Shown piece by piece: positions 19,587 to 28,747 of a stretch of DNA of 64,000 bases. Positions within the stretch are counted from its first letter, which is position 1. Each line of letters opens with the position of its first letter. The stretch lies in the NCBI GenBank assembly GCA_016125275.1, contig WGMB01000017.1, forward strand, positions 206,271-270,270, given 5' to 3'. The position numbers and the translations under genes are program-made. Under the pieces are notes generated by a model that was given only the letters and a program-made list of their open reading frames with translations, had not been told where the DNA came from and did not search any database. Source of the DNA: Acidobacteriota bacterium. Its GTDB lineage: Bacteria; Acidobacteriota; Terriglobia; Bryobacterales; UBA6623.

Positions 19587-20930
19587 CTACACGTCCGGCA
19601 GCGCCCAGGGCTTGCGGTACTCGTAGTGCAGCAGAGCGTTGGCTTCGCGGTGGTTGGTGAACTCTTCCTTCTCGGCGTCCCATTCCAGGGCTTCGCCGGT
19701 CTTCAGCGCGATGTTCGCCAACAGCGTCGCCGAGGTCGACCGGTGGCCGGTCTCGATGTCTGCGTTGCACTGCGCGCGGCTCTTCACGCAGTCCAAGAAG
19801 TTTCGCGTGTGGTGCTCCGTCCCGCGGGGGCCTTTCTCCACCAGCTTCGGCTCGATCAGAGTCTTGGCGTCCTTGCGCCAGCCCTTCTCGGTCTCGCGAT
19901 CGAGCGGCGTGCGGGCGAAGCGATTCTTCTCCTGAATCACCTCCGGCACGATTTCGTACCCGGCTGAGTAGGCGTAGAGCGTCCCCTTGGCGCCGCGAAA
20001 GTCGAACTCCTGACCCTTGCCCGGCTGCGCGCCGTTGGCGTTGATCTGGTCAAAGCTCACCAGCGCCTTGTCGTACTCCCAGATCACCTTGGCCGTATCG
20101 GGAATCTCTCGGTTGTCCTGCACCGCGTAGACTCCGCCGAAGGCCGCCACCCGCTTCGGCACCCGCTGCCCCAAGCTCCACTGGATCATGTCCAGGTAGT
20201 GCACGCCCATGTTCGTGATCTGGCCGCCCGAGTAAGGGAAGAACCAGCGGAACCGGTAGAACGTCTTGTTGACGTTGTACGGCTCCTCCGGCGCCGGCCC
20301 CATCCACAGATTCCAGTCCACGTCGGCCGGCGGAGCCGAGTCGGCCGGGTTGCCGATGCCGTTGGGCCAGTCGTTGGCGATGTAGTAGGCCTCCGCCGCG
20401 CTGATGGGGCCGAGCCCTCCCTCGCGGCAGGTCCGGGCGATCTCCGCGCACCAAGGCAGCGACCGTCGGTGAGTGCCCACCTGCACCACGCGCTTGTAGC
20501 GCTCCGCTGCTTGGACCATCCGCCGGCCTTCCACCACGGTCAGCGACAGCGGCTTCTCCACGTAGACGTCCAGGCCCTTCTGGCACGCCTCGATCATCAT
20601 GATCCCGTGCCAGTGGTCCGGCGTACAGATCACCGCCGCGTCGAGCCCCTTCCTGTCCAACAGCTTGCGAAAGTCTTGATAGCGCGTCCGCTCGCCGCGC
20701 TTCGCCGTGCGCTCATAGTGATAGTCCATGTAGTCGCGGCGCAGGTCGCACAGCGCGTCGATCTGGCTGTCGGAGTGCTCCAGGAAGGCGTCGAGCACCT
20801 GGTCGCCGCGATTGCCCAAGCCGATGAAGCCCAGGCTCACGCGGTCGTTCGCGCCCAGCACGCGGGAGTAGCTCAGGGCGGTCAACCCGGCCGCCGTGGC
20901 GGAGGAGCGGAGGAAGTCTCGGCGGCGCAT
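19587..20930 (-). CDS. Gfo/Idh/MocA family oxidoreductase, Tat-exported
   Basis: 447 residues. The N-terminus has a twin-arginine signal (RRRDFLRSSATAAG). The Rossmann motif GFIGLGNRGDQVL follows the cleavage region and the family motif EKPLS lies in the middle, followed by the second alpha/beta domain. Such enzymes oxidise or reduce sugars and cyclitols with NAD(P). Exported members are common in Acidobacteriota and Planctomycetota, usually beside sulfatases and other polysaccharide-related genes, as here. The substrate cannot be told from sequence. Convergent with the ceramidase-like gene, with only four bases between the stops. Confidence 0.88.
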   Translation of the reverse strand: MRRRDFLRSSATAAGLTALSYSRVLGANDRVSLGFIGLGNRGDQVLDAFLEHSDSQIDALCDLRRDYMDYHYERTAKRGERTRYQDFRKLLDRKGLDAAVICTPDHWHGIMMIEACQKGLDVYVEKPLSLTVVEGRRMVQAAERYKRVVQVGTHRRSLPWCAEIARTCREGGLGPISAAEAYYIANDWPNGIGNPADSAPPADVDWNLWMGPAPEEPYNVNKTFYRFRWFFPYSGGQITNMGVHYLDMIQWSLGQRVPKRVAAFGGVYAVQDNREIPDTAKVIWEYDKALVSFDQINANGAQPGKGQEFDFRGAKGTLYAYSAGYEIVPEVIQEKNRFARTPLDRETEKGWRKDAKTLIEPKLVEKGPRGTEHHTRNFLDCVKSRAQCNADIETGHRSTSATLLANIALKTGEALEWDAEKEEFTNHREANALLHYEYRKPWALPDV

Positions 20931-21034
20931 CGGGGGTATCGTAGCACTGCGCGGGGCTCCCCCCGCGCCCCACGCCGCCGGCGGCGCGCCCCCTTCGTGG
21001 TCGCAAGCTACAGCCGCAAGCTATAGTGGAGCCG

Positions 21035-22369
21035 ATGTTGCTGCGTATCGCCCTCGTGGCCGCCCTGTTCACGCTCTCTCTGCCGGCCCAGAAGCCGAAT
21101 GTGCTGATCCTGCTCGCCGACGACCTGGGGACGGTCGATGTCAACGTCTTCGGCGCCAAGGACCTCCACACGCCGAACCTCAATCGCCTGGCTCGCCGCG
21201 GCGTACGCTTCACGCAGTTCTACGTCGGGGCGCCGGTCTGCTCTCCGTCCCGCGCCTCTCTGCTCACCGGGCGCGTCCCGCAGCGCGCCGGCGTCCCCGG
21301 CAACGTCGGCATCGACGCCGTCGGCATGCCCTCCGAGCAGATCACCATGGCCGAAATGCTTGGCGACGCCGGCTACCAAACCGGGTTGATCGGCAAGTGG
21401 CACCTCGGCCACGTCAACGGAGACGGGCCGCTCGACCAGGGCTTCCGCTACTTCTACGGCTTCAAGCGCGGCTGCATCGACAACTACTCGCACTTCTTCT
21501 ACTGGGTCGGCCCCAACGTCCACGACCTCTGGCAGGGGAACCGCGAGATCTACCACGAGGGCGAGTACTTTCCCGATCAGATGGTGCACGAGATCAAGGA
21601 GTTCCTGCTGCAGAGCCGCGACAAGCCCTTCTTCCTCTACGCGCCCTTCAACATTCCGCACTATCCCGTGCAGGGCACGGCCGCCTGGCGCGACTACTAC
21701 AAGCAGGCCTTCGAGCAGAAGGAGATGCCGGAGAACCGCTACCACTACGCGGCCCTGGTCTCGACGCTCGACGAGAAGATCGGCGAGGTGCTGGACTTCC
21801 TCGACGAGCTGCACTTGACCGAGAACACGCTCATCGTCTTCCTCTCCGACCACGGGCACTCCACCGAAGAGCGCGCCATGTTCGGCGGCGGCAGCGCCGG
21901 CCCCTACCGCGGCGCCAAGTTCAGCCTGTTCGAAGGCGGCATCCGCGTGCCGGCCATCGTGAGCTGGCCGGGCGAGTTCCCGGCCGACGAATCGCGAGAC
22001 CAGTTCGCCACCTCCCTGGACATCCTGCCGATGGTCGCCGAGCTCACCGGCGCTTCCCTGCCCGCCGACCATTCCATCGACGGCAAGAGCCTGCTGCCCC
22101 TCGTCAAGGACAAGCAGGCCGCTTCCCAGCACCAAGCCTTCCACTGGCAGCAGGGCGACCAATGGGCCGTGCGCGAGGGCGACTGGAAGCTGGTCGTCAA
22201 CGCCCGCGACACCGACCGCACGCCCGTCGAAGGCGCGGACAAGACCTTCCTGAGCAACATGGCGCAGGACGCCACCGAGCGCCGCAACATCGCCTCCGAC
22301 CACCCCGACGTCGTCGAGCGCCTCACCAAGCTGCACGAAGTCTGGCAGCGCGATGCGAACGCCCACTGA
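21035..22369 (+). CDS. Secreted sulfatase (arylsulfatase type)
   Basis: 444 residues with a signal peptide (LLRIALVAALFTLSLPAQ). The metal-binding start PNVLILLADDLG and the sulfatase signature CSPSR (Cys at about residue 69) are intact, so the cysteine should be converted to formylglycine. GKWHLGH and the late SDHGHS metal site are also present. It probably removes sulfate esters from carbohydrates in the periplasm or outside. No formylglycine-generating enzyme is encoded in the window. ATG 21035 has TGGAG just upstream; a GTG at 21026 is the alternative. Divergent from the Gfo/Idh/MocA gene. Confidence 0.9.
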   Translation: MLLRIALVAALFTLSLPAQKPNVLILLADDLGTVDVNVFGAKDLHTPNLNRLARRGVRFTQFYVGAPVCSPSRASLLTGRVPQRAGVPGNVGIDAVGMPSEQITMAEMLGDAGYQTGLIGKWHLGHVNGDGPLDQGFRYFYGFKRGCIDNYSHFFYWVGPNVHDLWQGNREIYHEGEYFPDQMVHEIKEFLLQSRDKPFFLYAPFNIPHYPVQGTAAWRDYYKQAFEQKEMPENRYHYAALVSTLDEKIGEVLDFLDELHLTENTLIVFLSDHGHSTEERAMFGGGSAGPYRGAKFSLFEGGIRVPAIVSWPGEFPADESRDQFATSLDILPMVAELTGASLPADHSIDGKSLLPLVKDKQAASQHQAFHWQQGDQWAVREGDWKLVVNARDTDRTPVEGADKTFLSNMAQDATERRNIASDHPDVVERLTKLHEVWQRDANAH

Positions 22370-22390
22370 GCGGTCGCTATACTAGGCCGC

Positions 22391-22918
22391 ATGCGGAACT
22401 CGATTCTCACCTCGAGCTTGGGAGCCCTGATCGCCATGAGCGCACTGGCAGCCTCTTCGATTCACGACTTTACGATGAAGTCCATCGACGGCAAGGAGAC
22501 CTCGTTGGGCTCCTACGACGGCAAGGTCGTCCTGGTGGTCAACGTGGCCAGCCGCTGCGGCTACACGCCCCAGTACGAAGGCCTCGAAGCGCTCTACGAG
22601 AAGTACAAGGACAAGGGCGTGGTCGTGCTCGGCTTTCCGGCCAACAACTTCGGCTCCCAGGAGCCCGGGTCGGACGCCGAGATCAAGACCTTCTGCTCGC
22701 GCACCTACGGCGTGACGTTTCCGATGTTCTCGAAGATCTCCGTCAAGGGCTCGGACAAGCACCCGCTCTACCAGTACCTGACCGGCGGCGGCGAGGAAGT
22801 GCCGTGGAACTTCACGAAGTTCCTCGTCGGCAAGGACGGTAAGGTCATCCGGCGCTTCGAGCCCGGCGTGGAACCGATGTCGGCCGAGCTGACCGCCGCC
22901 ATCGATAAGGCCCTCTAG
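22391..22918 (+). CDS. Glutathione peroxidase family protein (cysteine type), exported
   Basis: 175 residues with an N-terminal signal-like stretch (SLGALIAMSALAASS). The peroxidatic cysteine is Cys56 in NVASRCGYTPQY; cysteine replaces selenocysteine, as in most bacterial members. FPANNFGSQEPG carries the catalytic Gln and WNFTKFLV the catalytic Trp and Asn. It should reduce hydroperoxides, probably with thioredoxin-like donors, in the periplasm. Twenty-one base pairs separate it from the sulfatase gene. Confidence 0.92.
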   Translation: MRNSILTSSLGALIAMSALAASSIHDFTMKSIDGKETSLGSYDGKVVLVVNVASRCGYTPQYEGLEALYEKYKDKGVVVLGFPANNFGSQEPGSDAEIKTFCSRTYGVTFPMFSKISVKGSDKHPLYQYLTGGGEEVPWNFTKFLVGKDGKVIRRFEPGVEPMSAELTAAIDKAL

Positions 22919-22933
22919 CCACGAGACGGCCCG

Positions 22934-23041
22934 ATGCCGCCTCGCAAAAAAGGCAGATACACGCCGCTGCAAGCGGCCGCGGCATTCCTGTTCGCGGCCT
23001 GCTTCGTCTTCTACCTCTTCTACCTGGTTTGGACGCGATGA
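22934..23041 (+). CDS. 35-residue single-span membrane protein
   Basis: ATG 22934 to TGA 23041 encodes a basic start (MPPRKKGRYTP) followed by one hydrophobic helix (AAAAFLFAACFVFYLFYLVW), an N-in single-pass topology. The stop overlaps the ATG of the next gene (ATGA at 23038-23041), the coupling seen at several real operon junctions in this window. I do not know a family for it. Length and coupling make a real small protein plausible. Confidence 0.5.
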   Translation: MPPRKKGRYTPLQAAAAFLFAACFVFYLFYLVWTR

Positions 23042-23484
23042 GCGAAGCCCCCGATCCGGCCGCAGCCATGGCGGCCTGCGCCGAGGAGGCGGTCGCTACG
23101 GCGCGCAGTCGTTTCGACGTCGAGCTCGACTACTCCCTCGAGAGCGTCAAGGCCCTGGATCGGCTCATGGACCGCCAGCATCGGCAGATTCCGCAGGGCC
23201 TGAGCCGCCTCATCCGCAAGGGACCTACCGACGAGACCCTCCGCATCTATTCCCAACTCTGGGGAGCCTATCTTGGTGAAGTCATCCGGCGGCTTTGGGG
23301 CGGCGAGTGGAGCCGTCCGGACGACGGAATCTTTGCCGGGCTCTACGTCCTGACCGTCCGCGACAATCAGCTCGCCCCGGCCGCCAAGGCTCACAAAAGG
23401 CTCACCAACGGCGCTGAGGACAATGTCTGGAGCTACTTGGCTGTGTTGCACGAATTACTGAATCCGCCCGAAAGCCCCACTTGA
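23038..23484 (+). CDS. Unknown protein, about 148 residues
   Basis: 148 residues from ATG 23038, which overlaps the stop of the small membrane protein; an ATG at 23029 in the same frame is the alternative. No signal peptide or membrane segment. The sequence is helical, with LDYSLESVKALDRLM and a tryptophan-containing stretch QLWGAYLGEVIRRLWGGEW. I recall similar uncharacterised proteins in many bacteria but cannot name the family. Its coupling to a single-span membrane protein suggests the two may act together. Confidence 0.65.
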   Translation: MSEAPDPAAAMAACAEEAVATARSRFDVELDYSLESVKALDRLMDRQHRQIPQGLSRLIRKGPTDETLRIYSQLWGAYLGEVIRRLWGGEWSRPDDGIFAGLYVLTVRDNQLAPAAKAHKRLTNGAEDNVWSYLAVLHELLNPPESPT

Positions 23485-23622
23485 TTCGGGAGGCCAAACA
23501 CCCCACATCACCGGTATCTACCGGCATCCCCTACGCGGTACCCTACCCCCCGCTTTCTGCTTTCCCGCGACCGATCTCGATCGAGATCTGCAAAGCAGAT
23601 TCCTGATTTCAGGGGGTATTCC

Positions 23623-26600
23623 ATGTTTGAACCATCCACTTCCACCAGACCGAGGCGTCGACTCGCCCTCGTTCTGGCGGCGACCGGCTTGCTTCCGGCC
23701 GCTCTGTTCGGCCAAGGGTCCACGGGCTCCATCACCGGCCTCGTCACCGACTCCAGCCAAGCCCGCCTGCCGGGCGTCACCATCGAAGCGCGCAACGCCG
23801 ACACCGGCGTCGTGCTGACCGCCGAGACCGGCGCCGCCGGCGAATACACCGTCCCGCTGCTGCAACCCGGCCACTACTCGCTCACCGCCCGGTTGACCGG
23901 CTTCCGCGCCTTCACCCAGTCCGGCATCACCATCGAGCTCGGACGCGTCACCCGCCTCGACATCTCGCTCGAGGTCGGCGAAGTCACCGAGACCGTTGAG
24001 GTCACCGGCTCCGCTCCTTTGCTCGAATCCGAAACCTCTACCGTCGGCCAGTTCATCGAGAACAAGACCGTCACTGACATGCCGCTCAACGGACGCCGCG
24101 CCGGAGAGCTCGTCGCCCTGATGGGCAACGCCGTCACCGTCTCCAAGGGCGTCATCCGCCCCCGCATCGCCGTGGCCGGCGGTCGCGGCGACCAGCAGAA
24201 CTGGATGATCGACGGCGTCAACTCCGCCAACGTCGCCCTCGAGAACCCGCAAGCCCTGTTCAACCCGCCGGTGGAATCGGTACAGGAGCTGCGCGTGCAG
24301 CAGAACGGCTACTCGGCCGAGTTCGGCAACTCCTCCGGCGGCGTCATCACCATCTCCACGCGCTCGGGCACCAATCAGTTGCACGGCTCGCTCTATGAGT
24401 TCCTGCGCAACTCCGCCGTCGACGCCCGCAACTTCTTCGCGGCCGACAAAGCGCCTCTGCGCTGGAACGTCTTCGGCTTCGCCGTGGGCGGCCCCATCAT
24501 CAAGAACAAGACGTTCTTCTTCGTCAACAACGAGTGGCAGAAGCAGCGCATCGGCGTCACCAACCTGCTGACCACGCCCACCGCCCTGCAGCGCATCGGC
24601 GACTTCTCGCAAACCACCAACGCCGCCGGCGCGCTCACCCGCATCTTCGACCCCTTCAGCGGCGCCACCCGCCAGCAGTACGCCAACAACATCATCCCCG
24701 GCTCCCAGCAGGACCCGGTCGGCCTGGCGCTGATGGACTACTACCCCGAAGCCAACCGCGCGCCGTCGAACCAGGCCGGCGCCAACAACTTCGTCGGCAA
24801 CCGCACCAACGCCCTCAATCTTTCCACGCTGACTCTGAAGGTCGATCACGTCTTCAGCGAGCGGGACCGGCTGAGCTTCCGCTACATCCTGCACGACTTC
24901 CCCACCAACAACACGCCGGTCTTCTCGCGGCCCGAAGCCGACCCGTTCGGCAACTTCTCCGACCGCCGGGCCTACAGCTACCTGTTCAACCACCTCCACA
25001 ACTTCGCGCCGACGGTCATCAATGACCTGCGCGTGAACATCCAGCCGCGCTACTTCATCACCGGACCGCTCGAGATCGACGGCGGCTGGCCCGCCAAACT
25101 CGGCCTCAAGGGCGTGCCCGGCGAAGCCTTTCCGCGCGTCAACGTCTCCGGCTTCACCGCCATGGGCGCCACCAACCAGGGCCGCACGCAGACCCCCATC
25201 TGGGACCACCACGTCGTCGACATCGTCTCCTGGTTCAAGGGCTCGCACTCGGTCAAGATGGGCGGCGAGTTCCGCTATTCCCGCAACGCCGAGAACTTCA
25301 ACCAGTGGGAGTCCGGCGTGCTCACCTTCCAGCCGCAGGGCACCAACCTGCCCGGAACCGGCAACACTGGCAACGCCATGGCCAGCATGCTGGCCGGCTA
25401 CCTGCACCGCGGCCAGGTCCGCACGCTCGACCGCATCGACCGCCGGGCCAAATACTGGGCCGGCTTCGTGCAGGACGACTGGAAGGTGCGCTCCAACTTC
25501 ACCCTCAACATCGGCGTCCGTTGGGAAACCCACACGCCCCGCATCGACGCGCTCGACCGCCAGAACGGCTTCGACCTGACCGCCACCAACCCGGTCTGCA
25601 ACTGCCCCGGCGTCATCACCTTCGCCGGCCTCAACGGACAGGGCCGTACCGTCTACCAGGGCGACTACAACAACTTCACGCCCCGCGTCGGCTTCGCTTG
25701 GCAGCCCTTCGGCGACAACAAGACCGTCGTGCGCTCCGGCTACGGCATCTTCTACGGACCTCCCCTGCCGGGCTCCAACAACATGGCCGCCGGCTTCTCG
25801 CTCGACGGCGACTTCCTGACGCCCGACAACGGCGTGACGGCCCCCTTCCTGCTGCGTGACGGCTTCCCGACGGTCCAGCGGCCCGAGCTCGGCCCCGGTT
25901 TCGGCGCGGTGGCCCCGGGCCAAGCCGCCGTCTACTCGCCGCAGCTCATTGATCAGCAACGCCAGCTCGGCTATTCCCAGATGTGGAACATGTCGATCCA
26001 GCGCACCCTGGGCTTCAACACCGTCTTCGAGGCCAGCTATCTCGGCAATGTGGGCCACAAGCTGCCCGGGCCGTCCGTCAGCCTCAACCAGGTCGATCCG
26101 AGCCTCTGGCGCAGCGGCAACATGCAGGCGCTGCGGCCCTACCCGCAGTTCAACGCCGTCACGCGCGTTTCGCCCATGTGGGGCAACTCGAGCTACCACG
26201 GCATGAACCTCAAGCTGGAGAAGCGCTTCTCCCACGGCTTGAACTTCCTGATGAACTACACCTGGGCGAAGTTCATCGACGACGTCTACTCCGGCCAGGA
26301 AGCCGGCGAGTCCGACCTCGGCATGCAGAACTACTACGACCGCCACAACGAGAAGGCCTTGTCGGGCAACGACGTCCGCCACCGCCTCGTGTGGAGCTCG
26401 GTCTACGAGCTGCCGCTGGGCAAGGACCGCAAGTTCCTGCATGACGGCGTGCTGGCGACGGTCCTCGGCGGCTGGAACTTCGGCACGATCATCACCCTGC
26501 AGCAAGGCAGCCCGATGGGCCTGACGACGCAGACCAACGGCCTGGGCTCGGCCTTCACGCCGGGGCCGCAAAGGGTCAACGTCGAAAGCAACCCCGCCCT

Positions 26601-26913
26601 GCCGAAGTCCGAGCAGACCGTCGAGCGGTACTTCGACACCACCGCCGTGTCGGCGCCGGGAACCCTGCAGTTCGGCAACTCCAGCCGCGCTCTGCTCAAG
26701 GGCCCCGGCATCGTCAACTTCGACGTCTCCCTGTTGAAGAACCATCGCTGGGGCGAGCACTACAACGTGCAGTTCCGCTTCGAGGCCTTCAACTTCTTCA
26801 ACCACGCCAACTTCAACGAGCCGGGCCGGGCCCTGGGCTCGCCTCAGTTCGGCGTCATCTCGAGCGCCGCCGATCCGCGCAGCCTGCAGTTCGGCTTGAA
26901 GTTCGCGTTCTGA
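23623..26913 (+). CDS. TonB-dependent receptor with carboxypeptidase-regulatory-like domain (Oar-like), copy 1
   Basis: 1096 residues. A signal peptide (ending AALFGQ) precedes a carboxypeptidase-regulatory-like Ig fold (about residues 35-120; GSITGLVTDSSQARLPGV, then LEVGEVTETVEVTG). The plug domain contains the Acidobacteriota-type DMPLNGR stretch, and a long 22-strand-type barrel ends in LQFGLKFAF, a proper aromatic outer-membrane terminus. It should transport or bind a large substrate at the outer membrane using TonB energy; the ligand is unknown. AGGGGG seven bases upstream of the ATG is a good ribosome-binding site. A strong hairpin follows the stop. Confidence 0.92.
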   Translation: MFEPSTSTRPRRRLALVLAATGLLPAALFGQGSTGSITGLVTDSSQARLPGVTIEARNADTGVVLTAETGAAGEYTVPLLQPGHYSLTARLTGFRAFTQSGITIELGRVTRLDISLEVGEVTETVEVTGSAPLLESETSTVGQFIENKTVTDMPLNGRRAGELVALMGNAVTVSKGVIRPRIAVAGGRGDQQNWMIDGVNSANVALENPQALFNPPVESVQELRVQQNGYSAEFGNSSGGVITISTRSGTNQLHGSLYEFLRNSAVDARNFFAADKAPLRWNVFGFAVGGPIIKNKTFFFVNNEWQKQRIGVTNLLTTPTALQRIGDFSQTTNAAGALTRIFDPFSGATRQQYANNIIPGSQQDPVGLALMDYYPEANRAPSNQAGANNFVGNRTNALNLSTLTLKVDHVFSERDRLSFRYILHDFPTNNTPVFSRPEADPFGNFSDRRAYSYLFNHLHNFAPTVINDLRVNIQPRYFITGPLEIDGGWPAKLGLKGVPGEAFPRVNVSGFTAMGATNQGRTQTPIWDHHVVDIVSWFKGSHSVKMGGEFRYSRNAENFNQWESGVLTFQPQGTNLPGTGNTGNAMASMLAGYLHRGQVRTLDRIDRRAKYWAGFVQDDWKVRSNFTLNIGVRWETHTPRIDALDRQNGFDLTATNPVCNCPGVITFAGLNGQGRTVYQGDYNNFTPRVGFAWQPFGDNKTVVRSGYGIFYGPPLPGSNNMAAGFSLDGDFLTPDNGVTAPFLLRDGFPTVQRPELGPGFGAVAPGQAAVYSPQLIDQQRQLGYSQMWNMSIQRTLGFNTVFEASYLGNVGHKLPGPSVSLNQVDPSLWRSGNMQALRPYPQFNAVTRVSPMWGNSSYHGMNLKLEKRFSHGLNFLMNYTWAKFIDDVYSGQEAGESDLGMQNYYDRHNEKALSGNDVRHRLVWSSVYELPLGKDRKFLHDGVLATVLGGWNFGTIITLQQGSPMGLTTQTNGLGSAFTPGPQRVNVESNPALPKSEQTVERYFDTTAVSAPGTLQFGNSSRALLKGPGIVNFDVSLLKNHRWGEHYNVQFRFEAFNFFNHANFNEPGRALGSPQFGVISSAADPRSLQFGLKFAF

Positions 26914-26924
26914 GTCCGGGCAAC

Positions 26925-26958
26925 GGGCCGGCGTCCTCGATCCGGGACGCCGGCCCTC
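26925..26958 (+). terminator. Hairpin after TonB receptor 1
   Basis: A perfect 12-bp GC stem (GGGCCGGCGTCC and its complement) with an eight-base loop starts 12 bp after the stop codon. The tail is pyrimidine-rich (TCTCTCCC) rather than a pure T-run, so termination is likely but not certain. Confidence 0.7.
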
Positions 26959-27014
26959 TCTCCCAGCCGCCGCGGCGAGCCCCCATCCCGCGAATGTGCT
27001 ACCTTCCCAATTCC

Positions 27015-28658
27015 ATGCTCCGCCGAACCTTTCTCGCCCTTCCCGCCGCAGCCGCGGTCTCCTCCGCTCGGCCGAAGAAGCTCAACCTGGGCGGCGTCAA
27101 AGAGAAGCACGCCTGGGTCCCCATGTCCGACGGCGTCAAGCTCTCCACTTGGCTCTATATCCCGGAAGGCGAAGGCCCCTGGCCCGTGATCTACGAGCAG
27201 CGCTACGCCCCCATCCGCGCCGACCGCACCCGGATCGAGTCCGCTGAGTTCGCCGCCAAGGGCTACGTCGTAGCGACCCAGAACTTCCGCGGAGCCCAGG
27301 ATTCCAAGGGCCATTTCCTGGCCTACCGGGCCCTCGGGCTCGGCGAGCAGCGCGACGGCGCGGACACCATTGACTGGTTTCTCCAGCAGCCCTGGTGCAA
27401 CGGCAAGGTCGGTTCTTACGGCGCCTCCCAAGGCGGCTACGCCCAGAACTTCCTGGCCGCCTCTAAGCCCAAGGCCCTGCACGCCCAATACATGGTGGAC
27501 TTCGGCGCCAGCCTCTTCCACCACGGCTACCGCATCGGCGGCGCCGCTCGGCCCTTGCGCCTCCGCGGCATGTACAAGACGGCGGGCGCCACCGTCAAAG
27601 ACGGCGAAGCCCTGCTCGCCGACCAGCTCGCCCACCCCGTCTACGACGACTGGTGGAAGGTCGAGGACACGACCCTCCATTGGGACGCCATGTCCGCCCC
27701 GTCGTTCCTGATCGGCAGTTGGTTCGACCGCGTCTCGCTCGGCGTGGTCGAAACCTTCCAGGGCCGCCACAAGGCCCACCCCGGCAAGCAGCAGCTCATC
27801 CTCGGCCCCTGGGTGCACGGCCGTTACAACAAAGACGCCGCCGAGGTCGGTGAGCTGAAGTTCCCCGATGTCGCCAAGTTCTCCGTCGTCGACCACCAGA
27901 TGCGCTGGTTCGACCACTACCTCAAGGGCGAATCCAACGGCGTGGACCAGCCGGCCCCCATCCGCTACTACGTCATGGGCGCCTGCGGCGAGCCCGGCGC
28001 ACCCGGTCACCAATGGCGCGACGCCCAGAGCTGGCCGCCGCCGTCCAAGGAGACGCCCTACTTGCTGCTCGACCAAGGCCGGCTGGCGACCGGCTCCGCG
28101 AGCTCCTCGGCTGAATCGACCGAATGGGTCAGCGACCCCTACAACCCGCCGGTCCTCGAAGGCGCTCAACCGCAGTCCGGCCTCGACCAGCGGCAGCTCG
28201 AGATGCATTCCGGCGCCCGCACCTTCACCAGCGAGACCCTCAGCAAGCCGGTCGAGTGGACCGGCATGATTCGCGCCCGCCTCTTCTTCTCCTCCTCCGC
28301 GCGGGACGCCGACGCCATCGTCCGCGTCACCGACGTCTACCCCGACGGCCGCTCGATCCTGCTCACGGACATGGTGCGCCGTCTCCGCTTCCGCAACGGC
28401 TTCGAGCGCGAAGAGTTCCTGGAGCCCGGCCAAGTCTACGAGGCGACCTTCGACGTCGCCTGGCTGAGCCATATTTTCAACAAGGGCCACAAAATTCGCG
28501 TGACGATCTGCTCCGCCGCCGCTCCCTATTGGGAAATCAACCCCCAAACCGGAGACCGGATCACGGCGGATCTCCCCAAGCAAATGCAGGTGGCCCGCAA
28601 TGCGATATGGCACACAACGCAGCGGCCTTCGGCTTTGCTGGCGCCGGTCGCCGGTTGA
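27015..28658 (+). CDS. CocE/NonD family alpha/beta hydrolase (X-Pro dipeptidyl-peptidase S15 type)
   Basis: 547 residues from ATG 27015, which opens an export signal (MLRRTFLALPAAAAVSSA); an ATG at 26994 adds seven residues. The alpha/beta-hydrolase domain has the nucleophile elbow YGASQGGY with Ser138. The C-terminal jelly-roll typical of CocE (about 330-547; FSSSARDADAIVRVTDVYPDG) is complete. Known members cleave acyl or peptide bonds (cocaine esterase, X-Pro dipeptidases, glutaryl-ACA acylase). The position behind a TonB receptor fits periplasmic processing of an imported peptide or ester, but the substrate is not shown. Confidence 0.88.
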   Translation: MLRRTFLALPAAAAVSSARPKKLNLGGVKEKHAWVPMSDGVKLSTWLYIPEGEGPWPVIYEQRYAPIRADRTRIESAEFAAKGYVVATQNFRGAQDSKGHFLAYRALGLGEQRDGADTIDWFLQQPWCNGKVGSYGASQGGYAQNFLAASKPKALHAQYMVDFGASLFHHGYRIGGAARPLRLRGMYKTAGATVKDGEALLADQLAHPVYDDWWKVEDTTLHWDAMSAPSFLIGSWFDRVSLGVVETFQGRHKAHPGKQQLILGPWVHGRYNKDAAEVGELKFPDVAKFSVVDHQMRWFDHYLKGESNGVDQPAPIRYYVMGACGEPGAPGHQWRDAQSWPPPSKETPYLLLDQGRLATGSASSSAESTEWVSDPYNPPVLEGAQPQSGLDQRQLEMHSGARTFTSETLSKPVEWTGMIRARLFFSSSARDADAIVRVTDVYPDGRSILLTDMVRRLRFRNGFEREEFLEPGQVYEATFDVAWLSHIFNKGHKIRVTICSAAAPYWEINPQTGDRITADLPKQMQVARNAIWHTTQRPSALLAPVAG

Positions 28659-28747
28659 CGCTGCGGTACAATCAAGCGATTTCTCGCGCCCGCGAGCGAT
28701 CAGCGGCATTTTGGCCGCGGCATTTGATCGTAAGGAGTAGCAATCCC

